The position numbers and the translations under genes are program-made. Below the pieces are notes generated by a model. That model was not told the origin of the DNA. It saw nothing but the letters and a program-made list of their open reading frames with translations, and made no database searches. Of a DNA stretch of 11,251 nt, positions 5,552 to 11,251 are shown one piece after another; position 1 is the stretch's first letter, and every line of letters begins with the position of its first letter. This DNA comes from JBJELF01 sp051879015. GTDB taxonomy: Bacteria; Bacillota; Clostridia; Lachnospirales; Lachnospiraceae. The DNA lies in the NCBI GenBank assembly GCA_051879015.1, contig JBJELF010000109.1, positions 1 to 11,251 of the forward strand. Direction: 5' to 3'.

Positions 5552-7822
5552 ATGGATTTATTTCAGGAGTATTTGGGACTGAATCAAGGATACATTGTAT
5601 TGGGATTAATGGGCTTGTGTATGATGTTTATGTGCATTATCACAGTATTGGCTGTTTATGTAAAACGACTGCGCAGCGATTATAAAAAGACCATGAGCAT
5701 GGGTGTGGGCAGCCAAAATTTGGAGAAGGTATTGATTAAACTGCAGAAAGAGCAGGAAGAGATGAAAAAGCAGCTCACACAGGAACAGGAAGAATGGAAA
5801 AATCATTTGGAAGACAAACAGGGTGAGTTGGCAAGAATGTTAGGTGATGCCCAGATTTCTCTGGAAAGTCGCTTGGGTAATCAGCAGCAGGAGTTTTATG
5901 CTAAACTTAGTGAAGATCAGCAAATGTGGAAGGATAATCTGGAAGGAGAGCAAAGAAATTTGCGCAATGAACTGGTGCTGTCTCAGAGTAGTTTCCAGAA
6001 GCAGATGACTGCTTCTCAGGATCGCGTGACGAATGAGTTGGGCACAGACCAGACAAATTGGAAGGAAGCTTTGTTCGCTGAACAGAAAAAATTGCGTGAA
6101 GAATTGCTGGCGAATCAAAATAGTTTGGCAGAGCAGTTGAATACTCAGCAAAAAGAGTTGAATGATCGTCTTAATAGTCAGCAGGATGAATGGACTGGTC
6201 GATTAAAGAATCGTCAGGAAGACTTGACAAATCGTCTGTGTACGAGACAGGATGAGCTTACGAACCGCTTGAGTACCAAGCAGGATGAGTGGATTGAACG
6301 GCTGAGCAGCCAGCAGCAGAGCTTGGAGGAAAAATTGACTACCGACCAGGAGGCTTTGAGCAGCCGTCTGGAGAAGACTCAAACAGAGCTGAGCAATCAT
6401 TTAATGCAGGATCAGAAAAAACTGCGTGAGGAAATTACAAGCAGACAGAATGAGTTGGATACCAGCCTGACCGAAAAGCAGTCTCTGCTGTCCCGACTGT
6501 TCAAATCAGATCAGCAAAAATTATTGGAGCAAATTCAAAAAGATCAGGTAGAGATGCGTACCACCTTTGAAAAAGACCAAAAAGAACTGTATGCGGATTT
6601 AGATCAGAAACAAAAAACATTATATGCGGATTTGAATCAGAAGCAGGAGACATTATATGCGGATTTAGATCAGAAGCAGAAAACATTATATGCAGATTTG
6701 AACCAGAAACAAGAGACCTTGTACACAGATTTGTCTGGTAAGCAGGAAGAGATGAAGAACACCTTCGATGAAAACCAGAGTCAGCTGCGCAGTGAGTATG
6801 AGACCACTCGCGATACATTGGAGCAGGATTTGAGTCAAAAACAGCAGAATCTGTATGATGATTTGAGCCAGAAACAGCAGAAATTATATGATGATTTGAG
6901 TCAAAAACAGCAAAATTTGTACGATGATTTGAGTCAGAAGCAGCAAGTTTTGTATAATGATTTCTCTCAAAAACAGCAATTTTTATATGACGATTTCTCT
7001 GCAAAGCAAAAGGAGATGAAGGAGGTATTCGATGCGGATCAAGATAGTCTGTATCGTAACTTGTCAAATCGTCAGGATGACATGAAAAATCAATTTGAGC
7101 ATGATCAACAGCAGTTGTACCGTGATTTAACTGAAAAACAGGAAAATTTGAAGGAACAAATGAGCAGTGATCAGGAAGTGCTCGAAGCTGATTTGCAGGA
7201 TAAGCAAAATAAATTGTATGATATGATTTATAAAGATCAGAGAGAAATGCGTGCTGTCATAGAGACCAATCAGAGACGGCTCAAGACTCAGCTGGAGAAT
7301 CAGCAGACGGAGATGCGGGCTCACTTTGATAAAGATCAGACGGAGATGCGTGCAGCCTTCGAGAAAGATCAAAAAGAGATGCGGGAGCATTTTGATACGG
7401 AGCAGACAGAGATGCGCCAGCGTTTTGAGAAAGATCAAAAGGAAATGACAACCACGCTAAGCAATGACCAGAAACGTCTGCGCAAGGAACTGGAGACTGC
7501 TCATAATATCTTGGCCGCAGAAGTTACCCGCAATACCAAGGATTTGCGAGTTGTCCACAGCAATCTGGCAGATTGCTATCACAAAGTTTATGTGGCTCGC
7601 TATGATTCTTTCAAGTCAATGACAAATCAGTTGAGCTTTGTTATATGTATGTTGGATGGCAATGACAATGGATTTATCATGGACTGTCTACATACGGTGG
7701 ACGGCTGTTATTCTTACCTGAAGGTGGTAGAAAATGGACAGTCCGAGAAAAAGCTCAGTAATGAAGAGCAGGAAGCTTTAGAAGGAGCAAAAATTCAGAA
7801 ATTTGCTGCGAAGTTCAAATAA
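5552..7822 (+). CDS. Membrane-anchored DUF4446 protein with giant 11-residue-repeat rod
   Basis: A 756-residue protein in three parts. Residues 14-37 are one hydrophobic helix followed by KRLRSDYKK, which predicts N-out/C-in topology. Residues 64-657 are 54 consecutive 11-residue units without a break: hydrophobic at positions 1 and 8 in all, Gln at position 5 in 52 (exceptions: unit 33 Arg, unit 54 His). Typical units are LSQKQQNLYDD and FEKDQKEMREH. Spacing of core positions suits a hendecad coiled coil. Residues 658-756, with ARYDSFKSM, QLSFVICMLDGNDNGFIM, YLKVVENG and LSNEEQEAL, resemble the C-terminal half of DUF4446. The TM segment plus SMGVGSQNLEKVLIKL resembles its N-terminal half. 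Known DUF4446 proteins are about 160-170 residues and sit near parB and serS in Clostridia (recalled). ATG 5552 is chosen for AAGGAG eight bases upstream; the in-frame TTG 5498 and ATG 5504 lack a binding site. Likely co-transcribed with parB. Function unknown. Confidence 0.85.
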   Translation: MDLFQEYLGLNQGYIVLGLMGLCMMFMCIITVLAVYVKRLRSDYKKTMSMGVGSQNLEKVLIKLQKEQEEMKKQLTQEQEEWKNHLEDKQGELARMLGDAQISLESRLGNQQQEFYAKLSEDQQMWKDNLEGEQRNLRNELVLSQSSFQKQMTASQDRVTNELGTDQTNWKEALFAEQKKLREELLANQNSLAEQLNTQQKELNDRLNSQQDEWTGRLKNRQEDLTNRLCTRQDELTNRLSTKQDEWIERLSSQQQSLEEKLTTDQEALSSRLEKTQTELSNHLMQDQKKLREEITSRQNELDTSLTEKQSLLSRLFKSDQQKLLEQIQKDQVEMRTTFEKDQKELYADLDQKQKTLYADLNQKQETLYADLDQKQKTLYADLNQKQETLYTDLSGKQEEMKNTFDENQSQLRSEYETTRDTLEQDLSQKQQNLYDDLSQKQQKLYDDLSQKQQNLYDDLSQKQQVLYNDFSQKQQFLYDDFSAKQKEMKEVFDADQDSLYRNLSNRQDDMKNQFEHDQQQLYRDLTEKQENLKEQMSSDQEVLEADLQDKQNKLYDMIYKDQREMRAVIETNQRRLKTQLENQQTEMRAHFDKDQTEMRAAFEKDQKEMREHFDTEQTEMRQRFEKDQKEMTTTLSNDQKRLRKELETAHNILAAEVTRNTKDLRVVHSNLADCYHKVYVARYDSFKSMTNQLSFVICMLDGNDNGFIMDCLHTVDGCYSYLKVVENGQSEKKLSNEEQEALEGAKIQKFAAKFK
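5741..7522 (+). repeat. 54 x 33-bp in-frame tandem coding repeats
   Basis: Each 33-bp unit encodes one 11-residue unit, and the register is exact from 5741 to 7522. Most units are diverged, but two sub-arrays look recently amplified. At 6599-6730 a 66-bp pair (LDQKQKTLYAD + LNQKQETLYAD) occurs twice. At 6830-6994 there are five LSQKQQxLYDD-like units. A third 66-bp alternation is at 7325-7456 (FDKDQTEMRAA / FEKDQKEMREH type). Identical peptide units differ by synonymous changes, which points to selection on the protein. Confidence 0.93.
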
Positions 7823-7829
7823 AACTTTC

Positions 7830-7858
7830 TTGACAAAAGAGATTCTTTGCTTTATGAT
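7830..7858 (+). promoter_or_regulatory. Consensus promoter for the serS T-box transcript
   Basis: TTGACA at 7830-7835 and TATGAT at 7853-7858 are separated by exactly 17 bases. It begins eight bases after the stop of the coiled-coil gene; transcription should start near 7865. Confidence 0.85.
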
Positions 7859-7864
7859 AAGAGA

Positions 7865-8128
7865 ACGATAAGTACGAAGATGAAAGCTAAGTAAGGGACA
7901 GATGACAGAGAGTCGGTGGACGGTGTGAACCGATAGATGAATCTTACGTTCCACTTTCGGAGTATCTGGTGAAAGCCAGGGTAGCAGTCCTTACCTGCAA
8001 TTGAGAGGCTGTACAGATTGGAATGATCGCCCTTCGACTGGTGGGGTGATAATGCAACGAGTGACAGCAAAAAGGGTGGTACCGCGGAGTCGTTTCGTCC
8101 CTTATTGGGGGTGAAATGACTCTTTTTT
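7865..8128 (+). ncRNA. Serine T-box riboswitch leader (specifier UCC)
   Basis: The T-box AGGGTGGTACCGCGG (8073-8087) is the near-invariant antiterminator motif; its TGGT would pair with the acceptor end of uncharged tRNA. Stem I features: GTAAG pairs with CTTAC (7944-7948) above, and CGAAG with TTTCG below a loop holding GTTCCAC, so TCC at 7950-7952 is the specifier, a serine codon fitting serS. The hairpin CGGT-GTGA-ACCG lies in apical stem I and CTGG..CCAG is a later stem. Low charging of tRNA-Ser should favour the antiterminator and let transcription enter serS. The fourth base of TGGT suits an A discriminator, or G by wobble. Confidence 0.93.
8087..8128 (+). terminator. T-box terminator
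   Basis: GAGTCGTTTC (from 8087) pairs with GAAATGACTC (8113-8122, one G-U), with an inner TCCC / GGGG helix and six T residues at 8123-8128. The 5' strand overlaps the antiterminator, the standard T-box switch. Confidence 0.92.
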
Positions 8129-8162
8129 CGTGCAGTATGTTTATCACGCCCAGAAAAATGAA

Positions 8163-8231
8163 ATACTAGTAACTGTTCAGCTAACGGCACAGTGATATAC
8201 TAGTATCATGGGTCAAAATACCTTTTGACCC
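8163..8231 (+). repeat. Compound palindrome between T-box terminator and serS
   Basis: ATACTAGTA (8163-8171) pairs with TACTAGTAT (8198-8206). Inside it ACTGT (8172-8176) pairs with ACAGT (8189-8193). Four bases later a second hairpin, GGGTCAAAA (8210-8218) with TTTTGACCC (8223-8231), has a four-base loop. The block is not part of any T-box structure. It may be a REP- or MITE-like dispersed element, or a second RNA fold in the leader; copy number would decide. Confidence 0.6.
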
Positions 8232-8256
8232 CAACATCATTATATGGAGGTATATT

Positions 8257-9546
8257 ATGTTAGACATTAAATTTGTCAGAGAAAATCCAGAAGTAGTAAA
8301 ACAGAATATTAGAAACAAGTTTCAGGATGGCAAGCTGCCGTTGGTAGACGAAGTGTTGGCACTGGACAAAGAAAATCGAGAAATTAAGCAGGAAGTGGAG
8401 GCTCTTCGTGCCAAGAGAAATCAGCTCTCCAAGCAGATTGGTGCTTTGATGAAGCAAGGTAAGAAAGATGAGGCAGCAGCAGTTAAGGCAGAAGTAGCGG
8501 CTGATGCACAGCGTATCAATGACCTGAGCGAGAGAGAAAAAGAAGTAGAAGAATTAATTAAGAAGGATATGATGACGATTCCAAACATCATTGATCCATC
8601 TGTTCCAATTGGAAAGGATGACAGCGAGAATGTGGAAATAGAGCGTTTTGGCGAGCCAGTAGTTCCAGATTTTGAAATTCCATATCACACTGAGATTATG
8701 GAGCGTTTCAGCGGTATTGATTTGGATGCAGCCAGAAGAGTGGCAGGAAATGGTTTCTACTATTTGATGGGAGATATCGCCAGACTGCACTCTGCTGTTA
8801 TTGCCTATGCAAGAGATTTTATGATTAATAGAGGATTTACCTACTGTGTACCTCCTTTTATGATTCGCAGCGATGTAGTAACTGGTGTTATGAGCTTTGC
8901 TGAGATGGATGCTATGATGTACAAGATTGAGGGCGAGGACTTATATCTGATTGGTACCAGCGAGCATTCCATGATTGGTAAATTCATCGATACCATTCAC
9001 AAGGAAGAACAGCTGCCATATACTTTGACCAGTTATTCCCCATGTTTCAGAAAGGAAAAAGGTGCACACGGCATCGAGGAGAGAGGTGTATACCGTATTC
9101 ATCAGTTTGAGAAGCAGGAGATGATTGTTATCTGTAAGCCAGAAGAAAGCCCAATGTGGTATGACAGGCTGTGGAAGAATACCGTTGATTTGTTCCGCTC
9201 TTTGGATATTCCAGTACGTACTTTGGAGTGCTGCTCTGGTGATTTGGCTGACTTGAAGGTGAAGTCTGTCGATGTAGAAGCATGGTCCCCAAGACAGAAG
9301 AAGTACTTTGAGGTGGGAAGCTGTTCAAACTTAGGTGATGCTCAGGCAAGAAGATTGAGAATTCGTGTGGTGGGTGAGAATGGTAATAAATATTTTGCTC
9401 ACACGCTGAATAATACCGTCGTAGCACCGCCAAGAATGTTGATTGCCTTTTTGGAGAATAACTTGCAGGCAGATGGTTCTGTGCGTATTCCAGAAGTGCT
9501 CAGACCATATATGGGCGGTATGACCGAGATAAGAGAGAAGAAGTGA
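8257..9546 (+). CDS. serS: Seryl-tRNA synthetase
   Basis: A 429-residue class II synthetase that charges tRNA-Ser in the cytoplasm. Residues 1 to about 110 form the long helical tRNA-binding arm (MLDIKFVRENPEVVKQNI at the start). The catalytic domain has TSE at 234-236 (serine-binding TxE), motif 2 CFRKEKGAHGIEERG from Cys263, HQFEKQEM at 282-289, and GSCSNLGDAQARR. Motif 3 reads NNTVVAPPRMLIAFLEN with the catalytic Arg393, where Bacillus and E. coli type enzymes have NGSGLAVGRT, so this belongs to a different SerRS sub-group. Start ATG is supported by TGGAGG (8245-8250) six bases upstream. Regulated by the serine T-box leader. Confidence 0.97.
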   Translation: MLDIKFVRENPEVVKQNIRNKFQDGKLPLVDEVLALDKENREIKQEVEALRAKRNQLSKQIGALMKQGKKDEAAAVKAEVAADAQRINDLSEREKEVEELIKKDMMTIPNIIDPSVPIGKDDSENVEIERFGEPVVPDFEIPYHTEIMERFSGIDLDAARRVAGNGFYYLMGDIARLHSAVIAYARDFMINRGFTYCVPPFMIRSDVVTGVMSFAEMDAMMYKIEGEDLYLIGTSEHSMIGKFIDTIHKEEQLPYTLTSYSPCFRKEKGAHGIEERGVYRIHQFEKQEMIVICKPEESPMWYDRLWKNTVDLFRSLDIPVRTLECCSGDLADLKVKSVDVEAWSPRQKKYFEVGSCSNLGDAQARRLRIRVVGENGNKYFAHTLNNTVVAPPRMLIAFLENNLQADGSVRIPEVLRPYMGGMTEIREKK

Positions 9547-9552
9547 ACTACC

Positions 9553-9575
9553 ACAAACCGTAAGTAAAGGTTTGT
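9553..9575 (+). other. Small hairpin just after serS
   Basis: ACAAACC (9553-9559) and GGTTTGT (9569-9575) form a perfect 7-bp stem with a nine-base loop, seven bases after the serS stop. No T-run follows, so it may be a 3'-end stabiliser rather than a terminator. Confidence 0.4.
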
Positions 9576-9632
9576 AACTTCTGTTAAATGCTTCACCAGA
9601 CTAAGTATTTAGAAATGGATACTTCACTAGAT

Positions 9633-9672
9633 GCCGTGTATCCACATACTGAAATGTATGTGGTTTTACGGC
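9633..9672 (+). terminator. Terminator-like hairpin between serS and the next gene
   Basis: CCACATAC (9642-9649) and GTATGTGG (9656-9663) make a perfect 8-bp stem with a six-base loop, followed by TTTT (9664-9667). An outer clamp of GCCGT (9633-9637) and ACGGC (9668-9672) encloses it, which is unusual because it buries the short T-run. It may terminate serS weakly, or be a structured leader of the next gene; no clear promoter is visible after it. Confidence 0.5.
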
Positions 9673-9718
9673 TGTCAATTTTATAAATGGCTGTAAATAT
9701 AAGAGAGGAGGCGCCAGG

Positions 9719-10612
9719 ATGCATCGATTTTTAAGGAGTATTGGTTTTCGTGAATATCGCACCAGAAAGCAGGAACAGGATTTGCTGCGCACTGTGCAGG
9801 AGCAGCCCGATGCATCTTGGGTCTTTTATGATGCCGACAAGGAATGCCGTGCCGCTTACTACGCCAAGGAACTGGCGGAGGGCTTGGGAATTATGCTCTA
9901 CGGAGAGTTCGATGAAGAATCGGATGGGCGGGAGACATTTCAGCCGATTCTCTACTATCCCTATGTGGAGTCAGATGAAGTATCTGGAAAAAATCCATGT
10001 GATATTTGCCGTCACAGCTCTCAGGAAGATTTTATTGCTAACTGCGACGATTATCATTTTGGAGTGACGTTGATTTTTCATGTGATTAATCAAGCTCAGC
10101 TTAAGATGGCTCTAAGCAAGTACAAACGCTTGAGAGGAGAAACCGGATATCGCTTGAGTGGTTTGGCAGAAAATGGGAAAATTTTAATGCCGATTCTTAA
10201 GACAAAAACTCAAATAGAGGAGGCAAAGGAGGAGGCCAAAAAGCGCAGCTATCTCATTGAGAAGGCTAAAAATGGAAATGAGGAAGCCATTGAGACTCTG
10301 ACTATGAGTGAGATGAATACTTACACTAAGATGAACCATTTGGTGCAGCACAATGATATTTATTCTTTGATTGACTCTTTTTTTATGCCAAATGGCATGG
10401 AATGTGATATGTATGCCATCATGGGTGATATCTTGACTCTGGGTCGGGTTACAAATCCTATCACACAGGAAACAATGTATGTCATGACTTTAGATTGTAA
10501 TGATGTGACAATGAAAATTACAATTAATGAGCAGGATTTGCTAGGCGTGCCGGAAGTGGGACGCCGTTTCAAAGGTCTGGTGTGGATGCAGGGATATCTG
10601 GAATTAGGTTGA
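9719..10612 (+). CDS. Conserved hypothetical protein, probably DUF3881 family
   Basis: A 297-residue soluble protein with no signal peptide or membrane helix. It begins MHRFLRSIGFREYRTRKQEQD, an opening I recall for the DUF3881 family of Lachnospiraceae; this match is from memory and only moderately sure. Visible: a CDIC pair (Cys94, Cys97) within KNPCDICRHSS; a Lys/Glu-rich helical segment around 160-190 (EEAKEEAKKRSYLIEKAKNG); and a strand-rich C-terminus ending FKGLVWMQGYLELG. No catalytic motif is recognisable. AGAGGAGG ends seven bases before the ATG. The 172-bp gap after serS holds two hairpins and no obvious promoter, so expression by read-through from serS is possible. Confidence 0.8.
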   Translation: MHRFLRSIGFREYRTRKQEQDLLRTVQEQPDASWVFYDADKECRAAYYAKELAEGLGIMLYGEFDEESDGRETFQPILYYPYVESDEVSGKNPCDICRHSSQEDFIANCDDYHFGVTLIFHVINQAQLKMALSKYKRLRGETGYRLSGLAENGKILMPILKTKTQIEEAKEEAKKRSYLIEKAKNGNEEAIETLTMSEMNTYTKMNHLVQHNDIYSLIDSFFMPNGMECDMYAIMGDILTLGRVTNPITQETMYVMTLDCNDVTMKITINEQDLLGVPEVGRRFKGLVWMQGYLELG

Positions 10613-10709
10613 TAAAAAAGTATTTAAGAAAGTTGACAGCAAAAATGCGCCGCGGCAGGGGCAAACAAAAAAGCATATAAGAAATCAAATTAATTTCAGA
10701 AAATAGTAC

Positions 10710-10738
10710 TTGAAAAACAAGAAAAAATAGTATATACT
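10710..10738 (+). promoter_or_regulatory. Promoter for the tRNA-Arg transcript
   Basis: TTGAAA at 10710-10715 and TATACT at 10733-10738 are 17 bases apart. Transcription should start near 10745, about 220 bases before the tRNA. A hairpin with TTTAAT / ATTAAA and TTTC / GAAA arms lies at 10743-10774, directly at the transcript's 5' end. Confidence 0.7.
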
Positions 10739-10799
10739 AAGTCCATTGTTTCTTTAATTGATTAAATGAAATGGATATCATATTCTCTTTTAAGATCGC

Positions 10800-10895
10800 A
10801 TGATGAGTTTCACTTGCAGAGCGGTCAAAAGGATGATAGCAGCGCGCCTGCAGGGTATGTTTGTTGAGGTAGCTTGTTATCGTGCAGCAGGATAG
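10800..10895 (+). CDS. Possible 31-codon leader peptide ORF
   Basis: ATGATG at 10800 opens a 31-codon frame ending in TAG at 10893-10895, within the transcribed leader upstream of tRNA-Arg. The product would begin MMSFTCRAVKRMIAARLQG and contains two cysteines. No convincing ribosome binding site precedes it, so it is probably a chance ORF. Confidence 0.12.
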   Translation: MMSFTCRAVKRMIAARLQGMFVEVACYRAAG

Positions 10896-10926
10896 AGCGG
10901 TCGCTCTCTAAGAGAATAAGGAGCAG
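10870..10926 (+). pseudogene. tRNA-like remnant upstream of tRNA-Arg
   Basis: GGATAGAGCG at 10890-10899 is identical to the D-arm of the intact tRNA (10985-10994). CTAAG follows at the same 18-base offset in both, giving 18 identities in 23 ungapped positions; TAGCT at 10870 could be the 5' D-arm. The anticodon stem no longer pairs. The same segment can instead fold as AGAGC-GGTC-GCTCT, so a plain hairpin is an alternative. Confidence 0.3.
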
Positions 10927-10967
10927 AGTCTTTTTTGCAGAGGACTCCAGCTAAAAAATTTATATAC

Positions 10968-11044
10968 GTCTGCGTAGCTCAGTTGGATAGAGCGACCGCC
11001 TCCTAAGCGGTAGGTCGGGTGTTCAAGTCACCTCGTGGACGCCA
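10968..11044 (+). tRNA. tRNA-Arg(CCU)
   Basis: A complete 77-base cloverleaf. The acceptor stem is GTCTGCG / CGTGGAC (two G-U pairs); D-arm GCTC / GAGC; anticodon stem ACCGC / GCGGT with loop CTCCTAA, so the anticodon is CCT at 11002-11004, reading AGG. The variable loop is AGGTC; T-arm GGGTG / CACCT with loop TTCAAGT; discriminator G11041 and encoded CCA at 11042-11044. The 3' ends of tRNA genes are common integration sites, and mobile-element-like sequence lies downstream. Confidence 0.96.
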
Positions 11045-11052
11045 GAAATCAC

Positions 11053-11092
11053 GCCGAAAGCCTTGATTTATCAGGGGTTTCGGCTTTCTTTT
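11053..11092 (+). terminator. Rho-independent terminator after tRNA-Arg
   Basis: GCCGAAA (11053-11059) pairs with TTTCGGC (11078-11084), with an inner CC / GG and TGA / TCA helix, followed by TTTCTTTT (11085-11092). It starts eight bases after the tRNA CCA. Confidence 0.88.
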
Positions 11093-11119
11093 ACTTTTCC
11101 GGTTCGTTCACCTTTGCGG

Positions 11120-11251
11120 ATTTGCTAATAAAACCTGCAATATCGTGTATTCAGTTTTCAATGATCTCAAGGTCACGAGGGACAGCGTGTCCTTCTACTG
11201 ACTGCTCCCACGGGCAAGCCCGTGGGGTTCTGATTGCCAAGTGTAGCTTGT
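11120..11251 (-). mobile_element. Probable end of an IS200/IS605-type element
   Basis: Two strong palindromes are seen: CCCACGGG (11207-11214) with CCCGTGGG (11219-11226), loop CAAG; and GGACA (11180-11184) with TGTCC (11188-11192). Subterminal hairpins of this kind mark IS200/IS605 ends, which lack ordinary inverted terminal repeats. The left boundary is approximate, and the element would extend past the window. No other gene is visible in 11093-11251. Confidence 0.4.
11173..11250 (-). CDS. tnpB: Possible C-terminal tail of an IS200/IS605 TnpB (partial)
   Basis: Reading the minus strand from the window edge, one frame gives 25 residues ending NPTGLPVGAVSRRTRCPS before a stop. This resembles tails I associate with clostridial TnpB proteins, whose 3' coding end doubles as structured omega RNA; here the PTGLPVG codons form the perfect hairpin at 11207-11226. 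The catalytic part would lie beyond the window, and other minus-strand frames are also open here, so the call is tentative. Confidence 0.3.
   Translation of the reverse strand, partial: QATLGNQNPTGLPVGAVSRRTRCPS

Noticed and set aside
6501..7067. 188-codon open frame on the minus strand, plus several shorter ones at 5840-6151, 6203-6400 and 7127-7438
   Set aside because: They are antisense readings of the 33-bp coding repeat; the absence of stops follows from the repeated codons, and none has a ribosome binding site or recognisable domain.
5741..7522. Regular 33-bp spacing resembling a CRISPR array
   Set aside because: The repeats are contiguous with no unique spacers, and the period is the 11-codon coding unit.
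7810..7830. Weak hairpin AAGTT..AACTT at the end of the rod gene as a terminator
   Set aside because: Only five base pairs, no T-run, and it overlaps the stop codon and the serS -35 region.
9741..10067. 108-codon + strand frame inside the DUF3881-like gene
   Set aside because: It overlaps a gene with a strong ribosome binding site and longer frame, and has no supporting features of its own.
10633..10638. TTGACA as a promoter -35 after the DUF3881-like gene
   Set aside because: No -10-like hexamer lies 16-18 bases downstream; that stretch is GC-rich.

Overview
The window looks like a low-to-mid GC Firmicute of the class Clostridia, most likely Lachnospiraceae. This is inferred from a T-box-controlled serS, the neighbourhood parB / DUF4446 / serS / DUF3881-like gene, a two-gene minimal SUF pair, and strong AGGAGG ribosome binding sites. 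All recognised intact genes lie on the + strand. The parB-DUF4446-serS neighbourhood is one I associate with the origin-proximal part of clostridial chromosomes; that is recalled knowledge and was not tested here.

Layout. (1) 21-2321: aconitase-superfamily hydratase, closed by a hairpin terminator. (2) 2322-2692: a 371-bp gap with a consensus promoter and an unusual 56-codon, possibly leaderless ORF. (3) 2693-4419: sufC-like ATPase and a short SufB/SufD protein overlapping by ATGA, followed by a strong terminator. (4) 4651-7822: parB, which has no parA beside it here, then a 756-residue membrane-anchored protein. (5) 7823-8256: consensus promoter, serine T-box leader and terminator, then a compound palindrome. 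(6) 8257-9546: serS. (7) 9719-10612: DUF3881-like gene. (8) 10613-10967: promoter, long leader and a tRNA-like remnant. (9) 10968-11044: tRNA-Arg(CCU) with its terminator. (10) About 11120 to the end: hairpins and a possible minus-strand tnpB tail suggesting the edge of an IS200/IS605-type element.

The standout is the gene at 5552-7822. Its N-terminus (one membrane helix) and its last ~95 residues look like the two halves of a DUF4446 protein, normally about 160-170 residues long. Between them are 54 uninterrupted 11-residue units (594 residues, 1782 bp, no register break). Every unit has a hydrophobic residue at positions 1 and 8, and 52 of 54 have glutamine at position 5. If helical this would be a rod of about 89 nm, anchored in the membrane, probably on the cytoplasmic side, and encoded directly behind parB. 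A parS-like sequence overlaps the GTG start of parB itself. Together these suggest a chromosome-segregation or origin-anchoring module worth testing; that function is inference.
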